DNA of 49,280 nt, from positions 1 to 49,280 of the forward strand of contig JAHBXK010000026.1 of NCBI GenBank assembly GCA_019636535.1. The letters are read 5' to 3'. The notes under the pieces are model-generated. The model saw nothing but the letters and a program-made list of their open reading frames with translations, searched no databases and was not told where the DNA came from. The translations under genes were made by a program, and so were the position numbers. Shown here one piece after another: positions 19,422 through 27,800 of the stretch. This DNA is from Phycisphaeraceae bacterium (GTDB taxonomy: Bacteria; Planctomycetota; Phycisphaerae; Phycisphaerales; UBA1924). Each line of letters begins with the position of its first letter. Within the stretch, counting starts at the first letter, position 1.

Positions 19422-19913
19422 TCAGAAGGGGATGTCGTCTTCGTTGAAAGGCTGGTCGAAGTTTTCGCCGGAGTCCGGACCGCCGCCGCCGCCGTTGGCC
19501 GCGGCGACCGGCGCACCAGCGCGAGCGCCGGAGCGTGCGTAACCACCGCCGCCGCCCTCGCCGCCGCCGCCACCACCGCCCTTGGAGTCGATGAAGTTGA
19601 AACTCTCGACGACGACCTTCATCTTGGAACGGTTTGAGCCGTCGGACTTGTCCTGCCAGGTGTCGAGTTTGAGGCGGCCCTCGATGAAGACGGGGCGGCC
19701 CTTGCTGAGGTACTTGGCCATGATCTCGGCGGTCTTGCCCCACGCCTCGCAGTCGATGTAGGTGACCTCTTCGCGCTGCTCGCCCTCGTTGGTCTTGTAG
19801 CGGCGGTTGACGGCGAGGCCGATGTTGGCGACGGCCTGCCCGCTGGGGAGGTGTCGGACCTCGATGTCGCGCGTGAGGTTGCCCATGAGGAGGACTTTGT
19901 TGTAACTGGCCAT
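19422..19913 (-). CDS. ssb: single-stranded DNA-binding protein
   Basis: A 163-residue SSB: OB fold from MASYNKVLLMGNLTRDIEVR through DTWQDKSDGSN and VVVESFNFID, then a Gly-rich disordered linker, and the acidic tip EDDIPF that recruits partner proteins. ATG 19913 has GGAG 8 bases upstream and gives the usual family start. It lies 206 bases downstream of rpsF with a terminator between, so ssb probably also has its own promoter. The rpsF-ssb pairing is common in Bacteria. Confidence 0.95.
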   Translation of the reverse strand: MASYNKVLLMGNLTRDIEVRHLPSGQAVANIGLAVNRRYKTNEGEQREEVTYIDCEAWGKTAEIMAKYLSKGRPVFIEGRLKLDTWQDKSDGSNRSKMKVVVESFNFIDSKGGGGGGGEGGGGGYARSGARAGAPVAAANGGGGGPDSGENFDQPFNEDDIPF

Positions 19914-19989
19914 GGCTGGACTCCGGGAATTGAGGCTGAGGCTCGGTTTGGGGCGAACGAGATCGCCCGGCCAAGTTCGGACTCTGTAA

Positions 19990-20028
19990 GAATAACCGGG
20001 CGGGGTGGCGTGTGCCAACCCGCCCGGG
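19990..20028 (-). terminator. intrinsic terminator between rpsF and ssb
   Basis: Read on the minus strand, CCGGGCGGG (20027-20019) pairs with CCCGCCCGG (20004-19996) as a perfect 9-bp stem whose loop can pair further (GGC with GCC). It is followed by TTATTCTT, a U-rich tail. Two smaller hairpins (20071-20087 and 20092-20109) lie between it and the rpsF stop. Confidence 0.7.
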
Positions 20029-20119
20029 AAATGCTGTCGCTTGATGGGCAGTCGAGGCGGCTTGCGGATCGCGCAAGTACCTATTTCGAATGGACTTACA
20101 AGCAAGTCCGATTCAGGCT

Positions 20120-20569
20120 TCACTTGGCTTCGTCGAAGTCCTCGGCCTCAGCGCTGGGGGCGGCCACGGCTGCTGCCGCAACAGGGGCGGGGGCAGCGCC
20201 GCTGGCGCGGAGTTTGGCCTCGATCTCGAGTTCCTTCTGTCCGTCGGCGGCCTTCATCTCGTCCTCGGTGAGGTGGTCAGCGCGGATGACGAGGTTGCGG
20301 AGGACCTGCTCGCTCAGGTTGCAGGAGCGCTCGATCTCCTGAAGGCGGGGCGCGGGCGCGTTGAAGTAGACGAGGATGTAGACAGCGCGCTTCTGCTTGT
20401 CGATCTCGAAGGCGAGTCGGCGCTCGTCCCACTTGCGCATGGCGATGATGGACCCGCCGGCCTTCTCGATGATCTGGCGGATGTGGGCGACGGCGTCGCC
20501 GAGGTTGGCGGCGACGGCCTGGCTGAGGAGGAACATGCCTTCGTACGTGAACGTTCGGGTGATGGACAT
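20120..20569 (-). CDS. rpsF: 30S ribosomal protein bS6
   Basis: A 149-residue ribosomal protein that binds bS18 on the 30S platform. The bS6 fold is recognisable: TFTYEGMFLLSQ, IRQIIEKAGGSIIAMRKWDERRLAFEI, GVY-like AVYILVYFNAP and VLRNLVIRAD. It is longer than the usual 95-130 residues because of an Ala/Pro/Glu tail. It sits 26 bases downstream of pth and upstream of ssb; rpsR and rplI, often linked, are absent. Confidence 0.95.
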   Translation of the reverse strand: MSITRTFTYEGMFLLSQAVAANLGDAVAHIRQIIEKAGGSIIAMRKWDERRLAFEIDKQKRAVYILVYFNAPAPRLQEIERSCNLSEQVLRNLVIRADHLTEDEMKAADGQKELEIEAKLRASGAAPAPVAAAAVAAPSAEAEDFDEAK

Positions 20570-20595
20570 TGGTGATCTGCCTTTCTGGTGCTGGT

Positions 20596-21291
20596 TCAGC
20601 GTTGGTTGTCCGGCCGGCCGAGCCAGCCCGGATGGATGGTCGATGGAGCGGGGGTGGACGACGGCGCGGCCTTGGCCGTGCCGGGGGAGGGTGTTGGACG
20701 CGCGATCGCCGGAGCGGGGTCGGGCGCGTTGAAGCGGTTCATGGCTTCGTTGACGCCCGCGCGGACGAAGGTCTCAACGGCGTCTGCCGCGCGGTCGAGC
20801 GCGGGCTCGACGGCGGTGGCCTGCTCGGGTGAGAAACGGCCGAGGACGTAGTCCTCGAGTTTCATCATGGGCGGGCAGGGGTCGATGCCGATGCGGAGGC
20901 GCGGGTAGTTCTGTGTAGAGAGCGCACGCTCGACGTCGCGGAGGCCGTTGTGGCCGCCCGCGCCGCCCGTGGCGCGGACGCGGATCGTGCCGGCGGGAAG
21001 AGAGACATCGTCGATGATGACGAGCAGGTCCTGCTCGGGATTGACCTTGTAGAAGCCGACGGCCTCGCCGACGCTGCGGCCCGAGAGGTTCATGTAGGTG
21101 GTGGGCTTGAGGAGGAGGCAGCGCTCGCCCGAGATGGAGACTTCGGAGGCGACGCCCTGGAAGCGGCTGCGCGGCGTGGAGGAAGGGTCGGCCCACTTGG
21201 CGCGGACCCGGTCCACAGCCATGAAGCCCGCGTTGTGGCGCGTCTTCTCGTACTGGGGACCGGGGTTGCCGAGGCCGACGATGAGTTTCAT
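20596..21291 (-). CDS. pth: peptidyl-tRNA hydrolase
   Basis: A 231-residue enzyme that recycles peptidyl-tRNA. Catalytic and binding motifs are present: MKLIVGLGNPGPQYEKTRHN with the catalytic His after the second strand, PTTYMNLSGRSVGEA, VIIDDVSLPAG and GGAGGHNGLRDVE. The family normally ends near 195 residues; this one carries an extra Pro/Ala/Thr-rich tail. ATG 21291 matches the usual start, although an open frame continues upstream. It is 20 bases downstream of rplY, a common pairing (ctc-pth). Confidence 0.95.
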   Translation of the reverse strand: MKLIVGLGNPGPQYEKTRHNAGFMAVDRVRAKWADPSSTPRSRFQGVASEVSISGERCLLLKPTTYMNLSGRSVGEAVGFYKVNPEQDLLVIIDDVSLPAGTIRVRATGGAGGHNGLRDVERALSTQNYPRLRIGIDPCPPMMKLEDYVLGRFSPEQATAVEPALDRAADAVETFVRAGVNEAMNRFNAPDPAPAIARPTPSPGTAKAAPSSTPAPSTIHPGWLGRPDNQR

Positions 21292-21311
21292 GGTCGAGGG
21301 ACGGTTGCGGA

Positions 21312-22043
21312 TTACTTCTTCTTGGCGTCGCCACCGGCGGCCTTGGCGTCGGGCTTGGCGTCGGCCTTGCCCGCGGTCTTGGCCGCGCCCTCCTCGGGCT
21401 TCTTGGCGGTGATGACCTCGGGCTCGGCGGCGGTGCCGGCCGCGGCGGTCTCTTCCTCGGCGGTCTTGGTGACGCCGCCGAGCACGACCTGCGCGACGAC
21501 GGCGTGCGAGTCGGTGACGAGTTTCATATCGTCGCGCGGGAGTTTGACCTGGCCGGCGGTGATCATCTGGCCGAGGTCGAGTTCGGCGACGTTGAGTTCG
21601 ATGCCGTCGGGAAGATCGACGACTCGGCACTCGATCTCGATCTCGAGGTTGGGGTGGACGAGGATGGCGCCGGCCTGCTTGAGGCCCTTGGCGTCGCCGA
21701 TGAGGTTGATGTGGACGCGGGTTCGGACGCGCTCGTTGAGATCGACGCGGGCGAAGTCGGCGTGGACGATGTTGGTGCCGAGGTAGTCGAACTGGAGGTC
21801 CTTGAGGAGGACCATCTGCATCTCGTCGGCCTCCTTGTGGCCCGGGAAGTCGAGACGGAAGACCTTCTCGCCCTTGGTGATGAGGGTGAGGGCCTGCTTG
21901 GTGTCGAGGGTGATGGGGAGCGGCTCGCGGCCGTGTCCGTAGACGATGGCGGGGAGGCGGCCCTTGGCGCGGTCGCGTGCGGCGTAGCGCGAACCGATGC
22001 GGTCGCGTTTCTCGGCGGTCAACAGCGGTGATTTCTCGTGCAT
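21312..22043 (-). CDS. rplY: 50S ribosomal protein bL25 (Ctc form)
   Basis: A 243-residue bL25 of the long CTC type, which binds 5S rRNA. The N-terminal domain reads GSRYAARDRAKGRLPAIVYG and VFRLDFPG; the second domain contains VVDLPDGIELNVAELDLGQ. The C-terminal tail is Ala/Lys-rich. GAGGAA about 8-9 bases upstream supports the ATG at 22043. It is followed by pth and preceded by prs, from which it is separated by 117 bases containing a GC hairpin. Confidence 0.94.
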   Translation of the reverse strand: MHEKSPLLTAEKRDRIGSRYAARDRAKGRLPAIVYGHGREPLPITLDTKQALTLITKGEKVFRLDFPGHKEADEMQMVLLKDLQFDYLGTNIVHADFARVDLNERVRTRVHINLIGDAKGLKQAGAILVHPNLEIEIECRVVDLPDGIELNVAELDLGQMITAGQVKLPRDDMKLVTDSHAVVAQVVLGGVTKTAEEETAAAGTAAEPEVITAKKPEEGAAKTAGKADAKPDAKAAGGDAKKK

Positions 22044-22132
22044 GGTCTGGGTTCCTCGTGTCGGGCGGCGGGTTGGTTGGTTTGCCGTCCCTCGGTGTGT
22101 TGTGCGTGTGGGTCTGTGGATGGGGGTTGCGC

Positions 22133-22150
22133 CCGGGCCGCGCGGCCCGG
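22133..22150 (-). terminator. GC-rich hairpin after prs
   Basis: A perfect palindrome, CCGGGCCG followed by CGCGGCCCGG, lies 10 bases after the prs stop codon. No T-run follows on the minus strand, so it may be a pause or processing site rather than a full terminator, consistent with read-through into rplY. Confidence 0.4.
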
Positions 22151-22160
22151 ATGAGCGCGG

Positions 22161-23147
22161 CTAACGCTTGGTGCCGGCGGTCTTGTTGAAGAGTGCACTG
22201 ACGGACATGTTGTGGTGGATTCGGTGGATGGCCTCGCCGAGGAGGCGGGCGACGCAGAGTTCGGTGTAGCGCTCGCGGATGGGGCCGACGCGGGCGGCGG
22301 TGTCGGGGATGGTGTTGGTTCCGACGACGAGGCTGATGGGGCTGTCGCGGAGACGCTCCATGGCCATGCCGACCAGGACGGGGTGGGTCGCGGCGACGAT
22401 GACCTTGGCGGCGCCCGCGTCGACGACGACGCGAGCGGCCTCGCAGACGGTGCCCGCGGTGGTGATCATGTCGTCGTACATCAGGACGTTCTTGCCCTTG
22501 ACCGAGCCGATGAGCGAGCCGGTCTTGACCTGGCTGCCCGAGATGCGGCGCTTGTGGATGATGGCCAGATCGCCGTGGAGCAGGTTGGCGAAGGTCTCGG
22601 CGACCTTGACGTTGCCGACGTCGGGCGAGACCAGGCAGAGGTCGCCGAGTTCCTCGCGCATGGCCATGAAGTAGTCGTAGAAAACCGGGGTGGCGGAGAG
22701 GTGATCGACGGGGATGTCGAAGAAGCCCTGGATCTGCGCGGCGTGGAGGTCGAGGGCGAGGACACGCTCAGCGCCGGCGGTGGTGAGCAGGTTGGCGACG
22801 AGTTTGGCGGTGATGGGAACGCGGCCCTCGTCCTTGCGGTCCTGTCGGGCGTAGCCGAAGTAGGGCGTGACGACGGTGACGCGGCTGGCGCTTGCGCGCT
22901 TGAGGCAGTCGATGTAGACCAGCAACTCCATGAGGTTGTCGTTGACCGGGGTGGAGGTGCTGACGATGACGTAGCAATCGCGCCCGCGGACGTCCTCGTC
23001 GAGTTTGACGATGATCTCGCCGTCGGGGAAGACCTCGCTGCGTGCAGCGCCGAGGGGTAGATCGATGTGGTTGGCGACGCGGCGGGCGAGTTCGACGCAG
23101 TTTCGACCGGCGAAGATCTTGAGCGAGTTGACGTCGTCCCGGCTCAT
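22161..23147 (-). CDS. prs: ribose-phosphate pyrophosphokinase
   Basis: A 328-residue PRPP synthetase feeding nucleotide, His and Trp synthesis. The motifs are clear: IFAGRNCVELARRVA, SEVFPDGEIIVKL, PYFGYARQDRKD, LDLHAAQIQGFFDIPVDHL, SPDVGNVKVAETFA and the PRPP loop DDMITTAGTVCEAA. Its ATG overlaps the stop of the GlmU-like gene as ATGA, so translation is probably coupled. GlmU-prs linkage is widespread and joins UDP-sugar and PRPP supply. Confidence 0.96.
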   Translation of the reverse strand: MSRDDVNSLKIFAGRNCVELARRVANHIDLPLGAARSEVFPDGEIIVKLDEDVRGRDCYVIVSTSTPVNDNLMELLVYIDCLKRASASRVTVVTPYFGYARQDRKDEGRVPITAKLVANLLTTAGAERVLALDLHAAQIQGFFDIPVDHLSATPVFYDYFMAMREELGDLCLVSPDVGNVKVAETFANLLHGDLAIIHKRRISGSQVKTGSLIGSVKGKNVLMYDDMITTAGTVCEAARVVVDAGAAKVIVAATHPVLVGMAMERLRDSPISLVVGTNTIPDTAARVGPIRERYTELCVARLLGEAIHRIHHNMSVSALFNKTAGTKR

Positions 23148-23983
23148 GCGCCCACCTTTCCCGCGCGGCGGGCGCGGTAGATGCGATCGACCTCTGCGAG
23201 TTGCTCGGGGGTGTTGACGCTCAGGACGTCTTCGGGCGGGACGGAGGGGATGACCTCGACGCGGTCGCCCTCGGCCAGGAGCATGCCAGGAACGTCGGTG
23301 ATGTAGTACTCGCCGCTCTGCGGGTTGCGCGGGACGCGGGCGAGGGTCGTGAAGAGCGCGGCAACGTCGAAGCAGTAGTAACTGGGGTTGACTTCGCGGA
23401 TGGCGCGCTGGTCGGGGGTGCAGTCCTTGTGCTCGACGATGGCGGTGAACCTGCCCGCGTCGTCGCGGACGATGCGGCCGTAGCCGGCGGGGTCGTCGAT
23501 CACGCTCGTGGCGAGCGTGGCCGCCGCGGCGGACCGGCGGTGGGTCTGGAGGAGCGTGCGGAGGGTCTCAGCGCGGATGAGCGGGCCGTCGCCGGCGAGG
23601 ACGAAGACGTCGCCGCCCTTGGCGCGGCCCATGCCGATCTGACGCGTGAAGAGGTGCTCAGCGCAGCGGACGGCGTGGCCGGTGCCGTGCTGCTCGGGCT
23701 GCTCTGCGAATTCGACGTCGCGCTGGCCCACAACGGCCTGGCGGACGAGTTCCTGCCGATGGCCGACGACCAGCACGATGCGCTTGCACCCGGCGTCGCG
23801 GCAGGCGTCGATCACGGCCTGGACCATCGGGCGGGGCGGATCGCCGACGGGGTGAAGGACCTTGGGCAGGTCGCTGTTCATGCGCTTGCCCATTCCCGCG
23901 GCGAGGATGACGGCGCTGATCGAAGGCGCGTGACGACCGTCGCCGTTGAGGGACTGCGCGTGTTGTGGGTTGGTGGTCATCAT
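23144..23983 (-). CDS. GlmU-like nucleotidyltransferase, single domain
   Basis: About 279 residues with only the N-terminal sugar-1-phosphate uridylyltransferase domain: AVILAAGMGKRMNSDLPKVL (the L-x-A-G-x-G-T/K-R-M signature), EFAEQPEQHGTGHAV, VFVLAGDGPLI, ATSVIDDPAGYGRIVRD and EHKDCTPDQRAIREVN. The left-handed beta-helix acetyltransferase domain of full GlmU (about 450 residues) is missing, and no such fragment follows. ATG 23983 or 23980 is preferred over 24076, which lies only 21 bases from the tRNA. It is coupled to prs by a 4-base overlap. It may act on GlcNAc-1-P or another sugar phosphate. Confidence 0.85.
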   Translation of the reverse strand: MMTTNPQHAQSLNGDGRHAPSISAVILAAGMGKRMNSDLPKVLHPVGDPPRPMVQAVIDACRDAGCKRIVLVVGHRQELVRQAVVGQRDVEFAEQPEQHGTGHAVRCAEHLFTRQIGMGRAKGGDVFVLAGDGPLIRAETLRTLLQTHRRSAAAATLATSVIDDPAGYGRIVRDDAGRFTAIVEHKDCTPDQRAIREVNPSYYCFDVAALFTTLARVPRNPQSGEYYITDVPGMLLAEGDRVEVIPSVPPEDVLSVNTPEQLAEVDRIYRARRAGKVGA

Positions 23984-24096
23984 CGCGACCGCTCGCGGCG
24001 GCGCGGAACAGTGTTGTCCGGTGAGACTGGCCCCGAGGGCGGGCAAGGCCTGCTCGATCGGTGTCGGATCGAGCATCGCAGCGCGGGAACAACAAA

Positions 24097-24167
24097 CTGG
24101 GCGACCAGGATTCGAACCTGGACAAACAGAACCAAAATCTGTCGTGCTACCGTTACACTATCGCCCA
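24097..24167 (-). tRNA. tRNA-Gln (anticodon UUG)
   Basis: Read on the minus strand: acceptor TGGGCGA pairs with TCGCCCA plus discriminator G. The D-arm follows, then anticodon stem CAGAT around loop TTTTGGT (anticodon TTG, reading CAA), then T-arm CAGG-TTCGAAT-CCTG. CCA is not encoded. It lies upstream of the GlmU-like gene and downstream of a structured leader. Confidence 0.95.
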
Positions 24168-24169
24168 AG

Positions 24170-24515
24170 AGTTGGTGCGATTCCCGAGTCGCCGGAGCGA
24201 TCGGCCGCTGCGTGCTGCCGCGGCCCTGTTCGCGTCGAACGCTTGCCTCCTGAACACGGCCCGTCGCGAGCGACGGACGAACCCTTCGGACCGACCCAAC
24301 GCGGTCCGAGGCGTGTGGGGGCACACGTTCGGCAGCCGCGGCACGAGCCCGCCCTGACACCCGAAAGCGGGGTCACGCGGACTGAAACTCGGACATCCCT
24401 GATGCCGCCGGGGCGATGGTTCTTGGAGGACCGTCGCCACACCGCTCGGGATGCCCCTGACCGCGCCTTTCCGTCCCTTTGAAGGGGAACGGATCGTCAC
24501 GGTCGGCTTCGACGG
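24170..24515 (-). ncRNA. hairpin-dense transcribed leader, candidate structured RNA
   Basis: The gene-free stretch before tRNA-Gln contains five strong inverted repeats in 180 bases: CCGTCG/CGACGG (24261-24276), CGGACCG/CGGTCCG (24287-24308), CGTGTG/CACACG (24312-24327), TGAC-CCC/GGG-GTCA (24355-24375) and GGCGATGGT/ACCGTCGCC (24412-24438). A sigma-70-like promoter precedes it on the minus strand. I tested it by eye against tmRNA, SRP RNA and RNase P RNA signatures and none fits. It may be a 5' leader or a distinct RNA. No protein frame stands out. Confidence 0.35.
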
Positions 24516-24519
24516 GGCA

Positions 24520-24547
24520 ATGGTAGAGAGCGAGGGGGGTGAGTCAA
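24520..24547 (-). promoter_or_regulatory. sigma-70-type promoter for the tRNA-Gln/GlmU-like/prs cluster
   Basis: On the minus strand TTGACT (24547-24542) is separated by 16 bases from TACCAT (24525-24520). Both match the consensus in four or five of six positions. It points towards the structured leader and tRNA-Gln. It is the clearest -35/-10 pair in this region. Confidence 0.45.
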
Positions 24548-24868
24548 ACCGCCGGGTTGGTCGGGCTGCGGCGGGGTCGGGAAGCGGACGCGAAACCAGA
24601 TGCCTCCGTGGCCCTTCTGAGCGGCCCTTCTCCGGTCTCGGTCCCTTGTCCGGCGGCGGATGCTCCATCATCCGCGTCCGGGGCGGCGATCCTTCCGCGC
24701 GCCCTCTTCTCCGACCCCGCTCAGCCACACAGCCCGTGAGCGCCCCTCTTCCCCCGTATCCATCTCTCACTCCTCCGTTGATCGGAGAAGGGAAGTCGGC
24801 GAGGCCCGCGGACGCCCGGCTCTCGCACCGGGCGTCGCGCAGGGCCGCCGAACCGTTCGAGCATCAGT
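24548..24868. other. intergenic region between nrdJ and the tRNA cluster
   Basis: A 321-base region downstream of nrdJ. It holds the terminator-like hairpin at 24811-24836, a second hairpin (GCGGATG/CATCCGC around 24656-24675) and the promoter of the tRNA cluster at its left edge. No gene is evident. Confidence 0.4.
24811..24836 (-). terminator. terminator-like hairpin after nrdJ
   Basis: GACGCCCGG (24811-24819) and CCGGGCGTC (24828-24836) form a perfect 9-bp stem with an 8-base loop, about 32 bases past the nrdJ stop. No U-rich tail follows, so termination efficiency is uncertain. Confidence 0.5.
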
Positions 24869-27800
24869 TCACGAACAACCCATCGACTGGCCGCAGTTGA
24901 GGCACTTGTAGCAAGTGCCGCTGCGGACGGTGATCGACCCGCAACTGTCGCACGCGGGTGCATCGGCCTGGGCGTGCGAAGCGGCCTGGGAGAGTGCCGA
25001 GACGGTCGTGACGGTCCTTGTTCGCTCGGCGACCGCCGCGACGCTCGTCGAGCGCCCACCTGCCGGCGATGCCGACCGGACGTGAACGGTGGTCGTTGCC
25101 CGTTCGCTGCCGACCTCGACGACCAACCGCTTGGCGCCCGGCTGCTCGCCGGGGTTCAGCACAGCGCGCTCCGCGCGACTCTCCTGCATGTCCCATGAGT
25201 CATCGTCCTCCGTGACGTTTCCCTCCGCCCCTCGCGAATCCCCCGCCCCATCGAGATCGACGGCGCCGACGAGGTTGTCGTCGTCGTCGAACGCTCCCGC
25301 CGCGGCCGTGCGGCCGGGAACGTTGTTGACGGTTTCGATCGCGGCGCGAACCGCTGCGCCGCCTCTGACACCCCCCCCACCACCCCCACCCCCCCCACTC
25401 TCTGTTGCGCTCTCGCTGCGGTGGGGGATGTTGGCTTCGCGATAGCCGGGGATGAACTCCATGCCCATCCAACGGAAGATGTAGTCGACGAGGCTCTTGG
25501 CGAAGGGGATGTCGCGGTTGGTGGTCATGCCCGCCGGCTCGAAGCGCTGGTGGGTGAACTTGTTGACCAGGCTCTCAACCGGGACGCCGTACTGGAGCGC
25601 CACGGAGACGGCGGTGCCGAGCGAGTCCATGAGGCCGCCGATGGTGGAGCCCTCTTTGGCCATGGTGATGAAGAGTTCGCCGGGCATGCCGTCGTCGTAG
25701 AGCCCGACGGTGAGGTAGCCCTCGTGGCCGCCGATGTTGAACTTGTGGGTGATACTGGCGCGCGTGTCTCGGAGTCGCCGGCGCATGGGGCGCTCGACGA
25801 CACGCTCGACGACGCGCTCGGGGATCTCTCGCTCGGAGATGGCCTCGTTGACGCGTTCAACCACCTCGCGGGCCATCGCCGCGGTCGTCGGTTCCACCGT
25901 TGCCGCCGAGGTAGACGTCGCAAGCATCGCCGCCGCAGCCGGCGCACTCGTTCCCGAAGAAGCCGGCTTGGCCTCGACGAAAGGGGAGGAGGATTCCTTG
26001 CGGTCGTCCTGCGCTTCTTCGTCGACCTTGGCGCTGAGCGGCTGGCTGAGTTTGCAGCCGTCGCGGTAGAGGGCGTTGGCCTTGAGGCCGAGTTCCCAAC
26101 TGAGGCGGTAGCAGGCCTTGATGTCCTCGACGGAGGCCTCGTTGGGGAGGTTGATGGTCTTGCTGATGGCGCCGGAGATGAAGGGCTGCGCGGCGGCCAT
26201 CATGCGGATGTGGCCCGTGGGGGCGATGAAGCGGACGCCGTACTTACCGCACTTGTTGGCGCAGTCGAAGACGGGGAGGTCTTCGTCCTTGAGGTGCGGG
26301 GCGCCCTCGATGGTCTGCGTGCCGCAGATGACGTCGTTGATCGCCGCGATCCGGTCCTTGGTCAGCCCGAGTTCGCGGAGCATGTTGAAGGACATGTCGG
26401 CGCGGGCGCGGTCGGGATCGATGCCGCAGCGCTTGAGGCAGTCGTCGCCGAGTGTCCAGGGGTTGAAGGCGAAGGTGATCTCGAAGACCCCTGGGAGCGC
26501 CTTGTTCACGCGCTCGATGTCGTCGTCGGTGAAGCCGCGCTCGAGCAGCCAGTGGCGGAAGGTGGTGTGCTCGCCGGGCATGAGCACGTCGACGTTGAGC
26601 GTGCCGAGCAGGTGGGTGAGGATGGCCTTGGTCTGCTCGTCGGAGTATCCGAGCGCTTCGAGCGCGGGCGCGACGCTGGCGTTGGCGATCTTGAAGTAGC
26701 CGCCGCCGGCGAGTTTCTTGAACTTGACCAGGGCGAAGTCGGGCTCGATGCCGGTGGTGTCGCAGTCCATGAGCAGACCGATGGTGCCGGTCGGCGCGAT
26801 GACGGTGACCTGCGCGTTTCGATATCCGAAGCGATCGCCGAGCGAGAGCGCCTCGTCCCAGGCGCGGGTGGAGTGATCGAGCAGGTCCTCGGCGTTGGCG
26901 AGATTCACGCGGCCGGCGTTGATGACGGCGTGGTCGATGGGGACCGGCGGGATGCGGAGGTTCTCGTACCCGCCGTCGCCCGTCTCGTCGCGCGAGACGC
27001 CGTGCGCGGCGAGGCGGTGGTTGCGGATGACGCGGAGCATGTTGTCGCGCTCGGGCTCGAAGCCGGGGAAGGGGCCGAGTTGCGCGGCCATGAGCGCGCT
27101 CATCCGGTACGAGCGGCCCGTGAGGATGCTGGTGAGGCAGCCGCAGACCGCGCGTGCCTCTTCGCTGTCGTACGAGATGCCGGCCTGCATGAGCATGGCG
27201 CCGAGGTTGGCGTAGCCGAGGCCCAGGGTTCGGTACTTCCAACTGAGTTCGGCGACCTCGCGGCTGGGGTACGAGGCCATGAGAACGCTGATCTCAAGAA
27301 CGATGGTCCAGAGATCGATGGCGTGCTCGTAGGCGTCGACGTCAAACTCGCGCGTCCTGGAGTCGTAGAACTTGAGGATGTTGAGCGAGGCGAGGTTGCA
27401 GGCGGTGTTGTCGAGGAACATGTACTCGCTGCAGGGGTTGCTCGCGTTGATCCGGCCCGCCGAGGGGCAGGTGTGCCAGGCGTTGATCGTCGAATCGAAC
27501 TGCACGCCGGGATCGGCGCATCGCCACGCGGCGTAGCCGATCTGATCCCACAGACCGCGGGCCTTGTACGTTTTGGCCACGTCTCCGTCGGTGCGGCGGA
27601 AGGTCTGCCAGTCAGCGTCGGTGTCGAGCGCATCGAAGAACTCGTCGGGGATGCGGACGCTGTTGTTGCTGTTCTGGCCCGAGACGGTGGCGTACGCCTC
27701 ACCGTTGAAGTCGTAGTCGAGTTTCAGGCCGAGGCGCTGGGCGGTCTCGCCGATCGTGTACGGATCGGCCGGCCCGCCGCGCTTGGAGGCGATGGACTTG

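Noticed and set aside
25368..25397. C-rich run in nrdJ as a possible frameshift
   Set aside because: The frame is intact on both sides (TSCPD-like domain before, zinc ribbon after) and the run simply encodes a poly-Gly linker.
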